This document shows positions 21,111 to 32,800 of a DNA stretch of 64,000 nucleotides, one piece after another (the stretch's first letter is position 1; every line of letters begins with the position of its first letter). The DNA is taken from contig WPIO01000008.1 in NCBI GenBank assembly GCA_009760855.2, forward strand, positions 10,016,001-10,080,000, read 5' to 3'. The stretch is from Cristatella mucedo. Taxonomy: Eukaryota; Bryozoa; Phylactolaemata; Cristatellidae. Made by a program: the position numbers and the translations under genes. The notes under the pieces were generated by a model. The model had not been told where the DNA came from. It worked only from the letters and a program-made list of their open reading frames with translations, and made no database searches.

Positions 21111-24100
21111 AAGAACACGCTTCTGCTTTCTGAGATCACAGATCTCTTCTCTACTACTCACATTACATGACTCTTGATGGATGAAGCAACCCACCATCGG
21201 CGATTTGATCTAGAGCGTGCCAAGCTCACACTCTCGGTGGACCAAAAAGCTCAGACGTTGCATCAGAAAAGTACCAACCACGAAAGAAGCAATGGATAAG
21301 ATGTTTGAGCATGTGTGATTGATCTAACCGACAGATGAGAAAAGAAGAAGCCATTAGGCACCGACGAATCTGTCGTTCAATAGGTGGCCGCTTTGTCAAT
21401 GTCAGAAGGCATAATACCGCTTGCCACACGAAACCGTGCATGCATCCAACGAAAAGCAGGTGCTAACTTTGGTCTTAACACTGGCTTTGGTGGCGATAGC
21501 TCATAGTCAGAAACTATACAGGAAATTCGGAACGTTAGAATGGAAACTCGAGGGTGTGACTTGGCCACATTGTGAGCTCCCTTCGGACATCTCGGCCATT
21601 TCAAGAGGCAGACCAGCTCGCTGATGTCAATATGGCAGGAAATGTGCGATTTCCACTCGCTATATATCTATCAGCCTAAGATTGCATGCCAGTTATTGTT
21701 GGAAAACAGCCGGAACGGCCATCGGCGACGCAGAGTGTAGCGAGTCGATTATTCTGCACAGGAATATCGCAGCAATACATCAAGTGGCCTCGGCCGCTGC
21801 AATCAGTTAGTCAATGCCAGGCTATCCTGCATTACGTACAGGGAGGCAACGACCCTGGACTCACTGGATTCAGTGCAAGTGTCTTCGGAAGGAATTGGTG
21901 TCTTCAGAAGGAAAGGTCAGAGCACTCTTGCACTAGAGAAATGATGATTGATAACGATACAGGCTAGAGGCTCCAGCTCGACAATAGAGCTGAAGTCAAT
22001 ACGATAATTGAAGGGTTCTTATGCAAGCTTAATATCGTGGGTACATAACAACATCTTAATCTTAGGACAATGGATAGGTATTTCCAGTCGAGACGGCCAA
22101 CCCTGCCTCGACGGACCCGAATGCAGGCGCCGGCGCGACTGTCGTTTCGTTGACTGCTAGGTCAGCACAAGAGCTTGCCTAGGGAAAGAGCATTTCGAGA
22201 CCTTTCGAGGCTGATGGCCGTGCATTCCCTGCGAGTTGGTGGCATCGCTGCCGGCACTGTGACTGGTCGAATCTAGCTCGAGATTGCTCTTTTGACCATG
22301 ATCTTCGGCACGTGGTTCGGTGGAAGCAGCTGCAGCAGTTTCCGGCTCTGACGAGGCTCCACAATCAAATACGAAGCTTGCATTTCTAAGGAATAGCATG
22401 CAAAATGCAGTTTATTGAGTCGTTCTGTAGGCAGGGGGCCTGGAGGAATGATCAGCGACGAGCTTCTATCAGCATACAAGGTAAATTTGGCTTCCCACTG
22501 ACTATTTGCCCGAGTTGGTGGCTTGGCTGCCGGTACTGTGACAGGTCGAACCTCGCTCGCGATTGCTCTGTTGACCATCATCTTCAGTCGCGTGTCGTCT
22601 CGTTTTGATACTGATCAGCTTTATATCGAGTCGCTCCATCGTGGGCTGCCGTGCCGTATTCTGTGTATGCTGCTGCTAGTTCACCCAAAGCATTTTTCGG
22701 GGAGCTGTGCTGAATGGATGCCCAACTTGATCGCATTGTACAGCAATACTGGAAACATAAACTGGAAAGATAAACTCAATTATCGCAGGCTTCGATTCTC
22801 TTTGGTTCCAAAGCTGGTCATGTCAGTTCATGGACTGGTAAGGGAAATGTCGACCAACTTTTTGCATTGTACCTTCTCTTACTCTTTGACTTCTTTGAGC
22901 CATTGCAACATCGGCACTGCTAGCATCGTTTGCACTTACTGTGCAGGCATACTTGGTATGCGCGACCTCTGTCGTGCAGCTTCCCGCGGATTCACTGAGA
23001 CTATGCATAGGGGAAGAGGTGACGGTGCGTGACCTAGTAGTCCTAAGTCTGCGCTGCCGAGTCTCATTTGACGTCACTTCGCTAAGCAGAAGAGAGCAAG
23101 CAGCTTTGCTAATGTAGAGCTAGGAAAGACTGAATTAAAATGCAGTGTGCGTTTTAGCTGGTCGGCATTCAGCTCAATGCCCGAGGGCAGACCTCAAAGA
23201 ACGTGAGCAAAGAAAGTGCTTCTACATAAGATAAGCCAGATTTACGCAGAATAAAATTAGCAGATTGAACAGAACCACTGTTGCTTTAGGCATGCAGTGT
23301 TACATGTGTACGTTCCCCAGAAACCTTTTGCGGAGCATGTTTCGTGCAGCGACTATACTACGAAGAGCTGTTGCCACAGAGAGGAGGAGAAGCTGTCGGC
23401 CTCGCTGACCGAGAGGGGCAACCTCGAGGACTGAATGACTACCCGACGACAACTACCGGTAGCAGCCGAATGTTAAAGTCGGCAGCTCACGGCAGCGACT
23501 GGAGGACTAGCTTAGTCATTTAATTGTTAGTGCACTAACTTTCGAAATTAAATCTAAATATTCTTGAAATTTGCGGCATTTCGTTGTTCCGATTTAGAAA
23601 CCGTTAAACTCGGATCAATTGTCTTTCTCAGATCTCTTCAGCGAGGCGCACACACTTCAGCATCGCATGCAGGCTTCATCCAGATTGAGAGAGGCAAAGG
23701 GCAAGGTCGACAACGGGTCGACATCCATAACGCCTATTTGTTCTTCACCTCACTGATGAGATACATCGAGGCTGAGCTGAGCTGAGCCAATATTTGTCGG
23801 AAACTGAAGGGTTCGATTAGACTGTGCCATGCCAGCAAAATATATTCAACTCAGTCAAGCTCAGTCTGCTTGGCAAGATGCCTCTATTGTAGCGAAATGC
23901 TTTTTCACAGAAGAACAAGAAAAACCCATTCGTGGACGTCCGTTAGGGCGAGGATTTTTACAGGTGCGATGCCTGAGCTGGCCCATGCTGGAGATTTATT
24001 TATGGTTGACGATTTATTGATTATTGATGGCAGGCCCATGTTGGAGATTGGGAGAGCTATTGATTGAGAAACGTTAACATCAGCTGAAACGAATTTATAG

Positions 24101-25389
24101 CTTTCAGTAGGGGCAGAGGTTTTTAATTTGGTACTGATATCTAGGTATGACGACGAAGAAACGACACAAACAGACTGATTTTTTAGCTGCTAGTTGAAGC
24201 ACTACTACCCTACTGACTTTAAAGTTCTCAAGTCTATTCTGAAAAACAGGCAAACATCCAGAACGACCTGATTTGTGTAGCTTCTGATCTACAGCTCATA
24301 GTTGCAAACCTTCTACAGAAGAATAGAAGCCATACAATTCTGCCGTTATCCTTTGGATCCATTCACTGGTAAATCGACCAAGTATCAATTGTAAAAAATT
24401 CTAGAAAATGTGTCATCCCATGCAGGGGTCGTAGTTGTCATCAGCTTTTACGATACCAACTCGACAGAATGAACCGATACAAGTTCAGTTTACTCAGTTA
24501 ATTACTATTTACAGCGTCTATTTTTAAGAGCAATCGCCTCTAGTCCAAATTGCACTTTTTTGCATTGAATTGCATTGAAGTGATAAACGCTCAATATTAA
24601 ATGATGAGTACAGCTTCGCACTGTCGCCGAACGTCGCCTCTTTTATGTCAGAGGCTATTGCTCGGTGCAAAACTCTGAGGAAAAAATGACAGCTAACTGA
24701 TGCCTGCTGAGCGACTGAAAGCAGAAGGCAAGCGAGGACAATAATTATTAACACGGTGGTTACGGGGTAGAACGGCACTTATAAGACTCATTCGAACCAG
24801 AATATGGGCAAGGAGCCTGCTCCGATGGAGGGAGTAGACTGAGCACCTGAAGTGAGCCTCGACGATTGGGAGCGCCTGTGGAACTCGACTGAGCGAGCAC
24901 CGACCGATTCTTTAGTGCGGCACAGCTTGAAGCCAGCTTGCGTAGGGTAGTAGTGCTATTAGCGAGCGACCTGTGAGGTGCAGCTGGCTTACGGACTACT
25001 GGCACGGCTTTAGAGATCGGGAGTCCGGGAGGGAGTGGTCAACCAACGCTGGAGTGGGGCGCCCGACATAGAGCGCTAGAGAACGGTCGGTAAAAGGAGA
25101 AGCTAAAAGGAGGTAAACGAAAAGGTTGGTCAGCCGGTTGGTCTTGGGGTGAGGTCTTTTTTGCTGCTGCTGTCAAGATTGATTGAAGGGCGCTAGGGAT
25201 AAACTGATCGAACACTATACTGGAATGCTATTTTAGTAGGCCTAGTGGTTTCACATGTAGCAAGAATGCTTAGATTTCATTGCGTTGCCAGGCGGGATTC
25301 CAATCTAGGGCCTTTAGGTTGTGCCCAACTAGTTTCCGAAGCGTACTACTGGCAGCTCAAGATCTCTCAAGTACAGAGTCTTGACTTAG
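21111..25389. other. Long stretch without a recognised gene
   Basis: Apart from the direct repeat at 22228-22587, I recognise no gene, RNA or mobile element. The longest frame (22523-23032 plus, 169 codons) overlaps one arm of that repeat and has no recognisable domain. A minus-strand frame at 24778-24524 starts with a hydrophobic run (VLIIIVLACLLLSV) but begins with GTG right after a stop, so it is not called. Confidence 0.4.
22228..22587 (+). repeat. Pair of diverged direct repeats, about 78 bp each
   Basis: Arms at about 22228-22305 and 22510-22587 share GAGTTGGTGGC, CTGCCGG(C/T)ACTGTGAC and GATTGCTCT, then TTGACCAT(G/C)ATCTTC. The arms are some 280 bp apart and clearly diverged. Confidence 0.75.
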
Positions 25390-28300
25390 TCACTAGCTAC
25401 AAAGAAAGAACTGAAGATCTTTAGTCTCTAGTAGGTTCGTTATAATCTCAGTTCATCGCGTTTGAATCAAAGTGCAAAACCACTAGAGGGTAAGCTAGCC
25501 GGTAGCGAATGCTGCGTCGAAACGAGCAGGTTTTCGAGTCAGAACTGTCGTGGCGCCTACGGCGGTCTCGGATTCTTGACGACGGCCAGCTTCGGCGAAC
25601 AAGGCCGTGTGGTTAAAGGTCAAGGTACATTACCACTGACCATTATCCAGTCCTTCGGTCTGAGGGCGTATTCCAGTATTTTTGTAAATAAGGATTCTTT
25701 TGAAACTTAAATTGGATAATAATTTTTCAAGAATTAGGTTTGCTCCTCAATCGTTTTCGGAAATCATGTTACCCCTCCTGGTAAACCGTACTTGTACTCA
25801 GATCAGCCCTCGGGCTGGAAGTAGCCGCTTGACAGAATGAGCAAGGCAGCTGAAAAGCTCGTGAGGCTAATAATGGACCTCAGGAGCGTGCTCAGGAGAG
25901 TCCGTAAATATAAAGGGACTCGATTTAAAAAGTCTGGCAGCTGATTACAGTATGTGTTTCGCTCCTGCAGCTTATGGCAGGTAGGTACTAGGCGCCGGCG
26001 CCATCAGATCTTTCGCCGACGGTCCGACATGTTCTGTTTTCGTGCTGCCTGTCCGGCTCTGTCAATATTATTGCTGGGGCTGCGTGGACTTTTTATTTCA
26101 ATCTTCAAATGTTATTCCATTTTCTGCGGCCATTAGCCAGGCAGAATAGGCCGAGAAGCAGTTATTTGCTGCATAACTATCTGCTTGCTGGTCGTCGTTC
26201 GAAGTTGACTTAGCAGCCGGCAATTAGCTCAAGGTCTGTGTATATAATCTATGTATCTATCTATGTAATGTAACAGACAAGTCTGTGGACTAAATTTCCA
26301 GTAGGCTTTTGATAGGCTTTATAGCTTGGTGTAACGTATATGTTCTTGTGCAATTGCTAGCATTAGTGCTTCGTTGTCGACTTCAAGCCATGATGATTAG
26401 AACCGTCGATTGCTAGTCGGTAGCGGCATCATTAGCACGTTTTTAACGAAGTAGTAACACTACAATGGGCCTATGTTTTGGCATAGACCAGCGAAATATT
26501 GAATTTTGAGGTGAATGCGAGCTGATTTTGGTCCAAGTATCTTGGCAGTGCCTCTAAGGAATCGACCTGCAGGATTAGCAGACACGAACACCTGCCTGGC
26601 AGTTACAGGGCAATGCAAGCTTCTATGAACTGCAAGGGAAGCATGAATTCGGTGCCATCGCATAAAAACAAAGACTTGAAGTAACCACTTCCGACTGATG
26701 GTTGGAACTATCCAAGCAGAGTAAATCTATTCAAATTTTTACTGGCTAAGCCAATCCTGGACAAGAGAGTAAGCTGCACATATGGCAGCGATCAATGCAC
26801 ATTCGCAACTATTTGGAATATCAATTGCTTTTGGAAGTGTTCGAAGAGGTTGGCTGAGATAGGGTGTAGAGAGAGTAGAAATAGCAGCATGCTAATATAT
26901 GGCAAGCTGCTAGTGCTAACACATGGGCAGCCTGTAGGTGCTATTGCCTGCAGGTTCTGGCGTCAAAAGACACTAGAACTAGCAGCACGTAAAAAAATTA
27001 ACCTGTAATCCTGTCAATTTCTGGCCATTTAAGTGCCTGCCGGATCATTATCCAGACCAGCAGGGCTTAGCCTCCTGAGAACATTCTTAGTGCTGAATGG
27101 TGAGCAAACGGGAGACTGCTACCCAGAACAGTGCTAGGATTGATCTAGAAACTTGATAAGCATACTCGTACTGGGCAGTGAAGGCGTGCACATATTAGCA
27201 TCTAGGCAGCCACACTCGTGCCCTCATGCTATGAGGGAGAGAAGTAGAAGAATGCAATAAGGGCATGACATCAGTCGATTCAACGTCACATGTCTTGCAG
27301 GTCGAGCCACAGCCTTCTTCCAAAATGGTGAAGTCAGCTGATTAGGTGTAACCCGGCCAGGTCTGCAAATAAACTGACCTTACCTAAGCCTTCTGTGAGG
27401 CAACAAGCATCACAAATACAAATTTCGAGCTGCTCGGGTGGCAGCCACTCGTTATAACGTACCTTTGTGGTTTGGTTGTCCAAGTCGTTGGATAGCTGCC
27501 AATTTGCCTTCATAGCACTCACGCCTTCGGGAGTGCCACGAAAAGTGGAGCGTTAGTGCTGTAGCAGCTTGTAGTCAACCGTAGACCACTGTTTGTTGAC
27601 TCGTTTAAGAGAAGGGAGCCAAACGGCTGAACTTGCCGTTAAAAATTTGTGAGACATGACCACTTGTTGTACCACCGTCCGGCCGGCCGGCCGGCGCCGA
27701 ACGGAAGGCTCACAAGAGACAGGAAGTGGAAAGTGCTCGGCACCTGTGCGCTTTCTCGAAAGAGGTCGTCGATTCCGTTAGACTTTCATGTCGAGTATGT
27801 ATGTTAGAGGGACTTGCTGTTTTGCCTACCCGTCTGCCACATTTGTATCACTCGATGTCGCCATGGTCCATGTTGAACAGTCTGCCACGAGCACTGTGCC
27901 CATTGCAGTCTGACACGGCTGTATGAACAAGGAGGCTGTATTATTAGCTCAGCTAATAACTGTGGGTTTTGGGTTTAGAGTTTAGGTATAAGGTTTAGGG
28001 TTTAGTAGATAAGCATTAGAAAGAAACTCTCAATGGAAAAGATAACCAAAAACGAGTTTATTTAAACTTAAAATATAAACAGATGCCGGCGACCATGAAG
28101 ACCCTGCTACAAGCACTGCGCCCACAGCAGACATATACTGCTGTATGAACAAACGAGGCCGTATTAGCTGAGCTGGAGCAATCTGTCTCGTAGAGGGCTC
28201 TCACCGATGGGCCAGAGCAGGCCCTGTAACACGATTGTCAGCTGGTGCTGAGCAGTGACATGGTTGGCTTGCATTTGACTTGCTGCCCTGTTGTGAATCA

Positions 28301-28720
28301 GGTGGGTGGGGCTGGTCATGTGCTGGGTCACGTTTCAGGTCGGTGTCGACACGAACTGGTAAGATTGTGACTTGCATTTGCACGGCCACTACTATCTTTT
28401 GTAGGCTCATGTGTTATCATGACTTGTTGCACGAAGTGAGAGAGCAGGGCTATGCAACAATTGAAGACTTTTGCCGGCACCTTGCTGTTAAGCAACGATA
28501 CGATAAAAGACTTTCTCTGGCACCTTGCCGCTAGTGGTGCATTGAAAGTGGGAAGCGGCCAGCGAGGTCAACTGTTCGTGTCCTCGGTGAGTGCTAGGGG
28601 TGGGCCATGCTAGCTTGCTCGTGCCTGCCTCGTTTTCGTGCGTGTGCATGGCACACCATATTGGATTCTGCCTACTATCCCCACCTTGTCTTGACCTAGT
28701 CATTATAAACTTACAAAAAT
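25390..28720 (+). pseudogene. Decayed tandem copy of TDRD5 LOTUS-1 exons (copy A)
   Basis: The segment matches 28790-29860 (leader, exon 1, intron 1, exon 2 and the start of intron 2 of the TDRD5-like gene) apart from the insertion at 26237-28337. The exon 1 counterpart starts at ATG 25838 (MSKAAEKL) but carries an extra base in its middle, so the frame shifts and meets TGA, and its donor reads CAGTATGTG instead of CAAGTAAGT. The exon 2 counterpart at 28407-28586 keeps CYHDL, EVREQGYATIEDF and QRGQLFVSS but contains an internal duplication of about 45 bp around ACTTT(T/C)NCNGGCACCTTGC that breaks the frame. It is read as a non-functional relic of a tandem duplication. Confidence 0.8.
26237..28337. 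mobile_element. Unclassified 2.1-kb insertion in copy A
   Basis: Copy B reads CTCAAGGTCGGTGTAGACAC without interruption at 29611-29630. In copy A the same point is split: AAGGTC, then TGTGTATATAATC, and 2.1 kb later CACGTTTC followed by AGGTCGGTGTCGACAC. The repeated AGGTC (or GGTC) looks like a 4-5-bp target-site duplication. Ends TG...CA would fit an LTR-type insertion, but no coding domain or terminal direct repeats were recognised, so the class stays open. Inside is a direct repeat of about 75 bp (27884-27960 and 28107-28180) and a GGTTTAGGGTTTAG run near 27990. Confidence 0.6.
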
Positions 28721-29169
28721 AGTTTAGTACTGTGGTTGTTCCTAGCTTTTTGCCTGCTTGGACACAGTGGACCTTTCTTACTGCGTCCTCTAGCTACAAA
28801 GGAAGAACCGGAAATCTTCAGTCCCTTGTAGGTTCGTTATAATCTCAGTTCATCGTGTTTGGCTGCAAGTGCAAAATCACTAGGTTGTAAGCCATTCCGG
28901 TAATGAATGCTGGATCGAGATGAGCAGTTCTGTGAGTAGAACTGGTGAGGTGCATACCCAGGCCTTGGATTCAAGACGTTTCAAGCCGGCTTTAGCAAAC
29001 CTGGCCTTAAGGTTAAAGGTCAATGTGTATTTCGAAGGATCCTTTCTCTGGTCTGTCGATCCTACTGTCTTCATAGTTTTCACAAATAAGGAATTGTTTA
29101 TACTTAAATTTTTAATTAATAGTTTCAAGAGTTACACTTAGAACTGACCGGAAGTCAGGTTGCCCAGCC

Positions 29170-29229
29170 CGGTAAACCGGACGTGTGCTCAGATCAGCAC
29201 TCCTGCTTAGTGCAGCCATATTGGCCGAG
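29170..29229 (+). promoter_or_regulatory. Leader of the TDRD5-like gene with YY1-like site
   Basis: GCAGCCATATTGGCCGAG lies directly before the start codon and contains CCATATT, a match to the YY1 core CCATNTT found around the starts of many TATA-less animal genes. An in-frame TAA at 29173-29175 excludes an upstream start. The decayed copy A lacks the CCATATT motif, while the folded fragment at 32362-32525 keeps it. Regulatory function is inference. Confidence 0.3.
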
Positions 29230-29821
29230 ATGAGCAAGGCAGCCGAAAAGCTGGAAAGGATGGCAACGGAGCTCAGGAGCGTGCTCGAGTCTGTTAATTT
29301 TAATGGACTCGACGTAAAAAGTCTAGCATCAGATTACAAGTAAGTTTTTCACTCCTGCAGCTTATGGCAAGTAGGTACTAGGCACCGTCATAACAGCCAG
29401 CGATGGTCCAGCGTTTGTTTTCTCGTTGCCCGTCCGTCCGGCGCTGTCAATGTTATTATAGCCGGGGCTGCTTTGACGTTTATTTCAATCTTCAAACGGC
29501 ATCCCATTTCGGTTGCCACTAGCCAGGCAGAATAGGTCAAGATACAGTTATTTGCTGCATAACTATTCTTGCTCGTTGCCGCTCGAGGTTAACATAGCAA
29601 CCGGCTATTAGCTCAAGGTCGGTGTAGACACAAACTGGCAGATTATGGCTGGCGTTTGCACGGCCGCTACGATCTTTTATAGGCTGTTGTGTTATCGTGA
29701 CTTGGGGTGCGAAGTGAGAGAGCAGGGGTTCTCAACAATTGAAGACTTTGTCTTGCACCTTGCCATCAACGGTGTATTGAAAGTGGAGAGCAACCAGCGC
29801 GGTCAACTGCTCGTCTCCGCG
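29230..29821 (+). CDS. TDRD5: TDRD5 exons 1-2: LOTUS domain 1
   Basis: Exon 1 encodes MSKAAEKLERMATELRSVLE and ends with VKSLASDYK split by the intron. Exon 2 supplies LLCYRDLG, EQGFSTIEDFVLHLA and QRGQLLVSA. This is the winged-helix LOTUS pattern: a first helix, then DYK, then the LGY-like turn, then a last helix and strand. Position at the extreme N-terminus matches TDRD5 and TDRD7. Exon 1 contains a short inverted repeat (CGAGTC and GACTCG, 14 bp apart) that coincides with the breakpoints of the rearranged fragment at 32044-32525. Confidence 0.85.
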
Positions 29822-32800
29822 GTGAGTGCCAGAGGCACGCTATGCTAGCTCGATCTCACTTGCCTTGCCATCCTGCAGCGCACTTCGTCGTGCACTAGTG
29901 ATTCACACCGTAAGGGATTCAGCCTACCCCTACCTTGGCTTGGAAGCGGGTTGGAAGTTCATGTTAGAGAGGCTCTCACAGTCCTTCTGCCCTCCTGTAA
30001 TTGGCTGCCTGTGCAACTGTCCCCCTCCCAGCTTTATTATCTAAAACATGCATAACGTCCTTAGGAAAGCCCATGCCAGTGCCGGCTGGGTTCACCAGCT
30101 GTGTGCCGGCCAGGTTAGACAGTCTTGAAAGGTTACGAACTTTAACCCCGAGTGGTTTTAACTTTAGAGAGACCTGTGGTAAAGCCGTGGAGGGATGAAA
30201 AAGTGTTTTCTTCCATATATACGGACTTTACAGCTCAGTGGTGGACTGTCGAGTTTCTGAGAAAGACTGGAAACGATTAAAGAGCTTCAGAGGCCATAAC
30301 TTCAGGGTCTTCTCGTGTCTGGAGCATCAAAGGACTACATCGAAAGATACATCTTCAAACGGTTAGAGCCACTTCCTGATCAAGCATGACTTAATACTCC
30401 CGAGTCACCTGCCACAAGAGTGTAGGTGCCTAGCCACAAATCGTGCTGTCGTCCAAGGTGAAGCAAGCAAAGCAAGGCGGCCAAGAGACGTGTCTGCGGT
30501 GCCACGAAAGAGACTAAGAGGGAGTGAGAGAGAGAGAGAGAGCAGGAGAGAGGAGAGTCCTTTATATTAGTGCTCTGCAGACTTTGAAGAAGTGCTCCGA
30601 TAGATATCACCAGCTAGCACTGACAAGTGCTTACAAGTTCTGCTCCAGCAGTTTCTTGTCGGCGCCATTGGTGGCTTGTTGGTGAATAATCTAGCCTGGC
30701 TTTGGGGGGCAGTGCATCCATCTGTCAGAGAAGGCTCTTCCACGATTAAGGTAATGAGCAGGAACCGTGCTCATGTAATCAGTATGCATTTCCCCTCCTT
30801 CCCAGGGCGCAAGCTTGCAAGCTGTGCCTTAACAATATTGCTTGGGTGCCGATGTTATAGTTAACTGAGAACCAGCTAGGGTACCTTGCTTCCATCAGCC
30901 TACCGAGCATTATAACTTGATGATTAATGAAGCAAGCTGTAACATCACTGCAATCACTGAATTAGTTCTGGGTTACGCAGGCTTCACATTCCTGACTCCG
31001 GCTAATACTGACTGGTAGCTGGCAACAGCTATTAACCAGCCCACCAAACCACTCTGACTTAATAGTAATAATAATACATTTATGTAGTACCCTTAGAGAA
31101 CTTAATCTCTCAAGGCTATTTACATGTGCTGTAATGATGATCAAATGGTTTGTGGTAGCGTCGACATGTCAACAAGCGTAGCATGGTTAGAAGTGACATG
31201 CACAATGTCAACATGTAAATCTAGTTGGTTGTGGCAAGCACAGTGTCAGAAGGCTTAAGCACACAAAGGAAAAATCGCAAGGACCTACAAAATGCTGTGA
31301 GAAAAGTGCTTTTTTCGAGTAGTTCTAAAAGACAGGCTCTAGCCAGACAATGAAGGAACCTGAAAACAAACGAGTGACAGAGCCTTGAAGTCGTTAGGCT
31401 GCTTGATTGGGTGCCAGGACAGGTCGGTGAGATTCGGTGTGATGTGGCACCTTTGGCCGCTCGTGGCAGACATGCTTAGCTGCAGTGCTTTAGATTGCTC
31501 GTCCTCTCCAGCTGCCGAGCCACAGAGTGACAAAAAGTAAGGCTGAAAGGGCATTTTGTCAAAAAGGACGTTCCTTCTCTTGCTCCTCCAACCTTTTCTC
31601 CTCTGTCATCTCGTTCCTGTCTTTCGTCTCCGTCGCCTCTGCAGAGCAGCAGAGTTGCACTTGCTTACTTGGTGGTTGCAGGCACCCGACGAGAAAACGG
31701 CACACCTCACACGACTCGTGCAACGCCAGGTCACTTCGAAGAAGAAAAAGAAGCCTTTGCAGAATACTCGCCATCAGGTCAGTTCTTCACTGTACTGTAA
31801 TGTATATCCGGCTCGTACTTCCACCAAGCCACTAGGACTAAGTAAGTAATACCCTGAAAGAGCTTTTTTGTGGCGCACCCAAAGTCTGAGGGGACCAATA
31901 GAGTTCCTTCTCGAAAGTTGGTTCGTTCGTTTGCTCAGGGCCTGCTCTGATCGCGTGGATGGTAAAAAAATCGTTCACACGTTATTACCCTCTCTAGCAG
32001 AGGTATGCAGCTGTGATGCAGCCTAGCAGGATGCAGGTACTGTTTTTCATAACGGACTCGACGTAAAAAGTCTAGCATCAGATTACAAGTAAGTTTTTCA
32101 CTTCGGCAGCTTATGGCAAGTAGGTACTAGGCACCATCATAACAGCCAGCGTTTGTTTTCTCGTTGCCCGTCCGGCGCTGTCAATGTTATTATAGCCGGG
32201 GCTGCTTTAACGTTTTATTTCAATCTTCAAATGGCATCCCATTTCGGTTGCCAGTAGCCAGGCAGAATAGGTTAAGATATTTATATATTTATATTTAGAT
32301 ATATATATTTATTTATTTTTATTTATTTAGATATTTATAGATATTTTAAGTTATTTGCTGCATAACGGACTCGAGCACGCTCCTGAGCTCCGTTGTAATC
32401 CTTTCTAGCTTCTCGGCTGCCTTGCTCATCTTGCCAATATGGCTGCACTAAGCAGGAGTGCTGATCTGAGCACACGTCTGGTTTACCGGGCTGGGCAACC
32501 TGACTTCCGGTCAGGTCCAAGCATAACTCTTGAAACTATCAAATAAAAATGTAAGTTTCAAAAACAATGTTTGTCTTGGTGTGGAAATGATTTATGCTGT
32601 TGGTAAATATTAAACTCGTGTGCATGGTCGGTTCAGCCGATGCTCAGATTCGACTCCAGCTTTGTAATGTAATGTATCTCCGTCTGTGACTCCACAAAGT
32701 CATAAAGACCATGTGGGTGTTACACAGGAGAGTTTTGTGTAGCGCACTCACAGCCTACGCAGCTTTCGGTACGCATTCGGTAGCCAACAGACTTCGTCTC

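Noticed and set aside
22523-23032. Plus-strand frame of 169 codons
   Set aside because: Its start lies in a repeat arm, the composition is unremarkable and no domain is visible.
24524-24778. Minus-strand frame with a hydrophobic start, possible small secreted protein
   Set aside because: It begins with GTG directly after a stop, has no ATG, no conserved motif and no splice support.
27960-28010. Interstitial telomere-like run GGTTTAGGGTTTAG
   Set aside because: Only about two clean units, inside an unclassified insertion; too short to claim a telomere relic.
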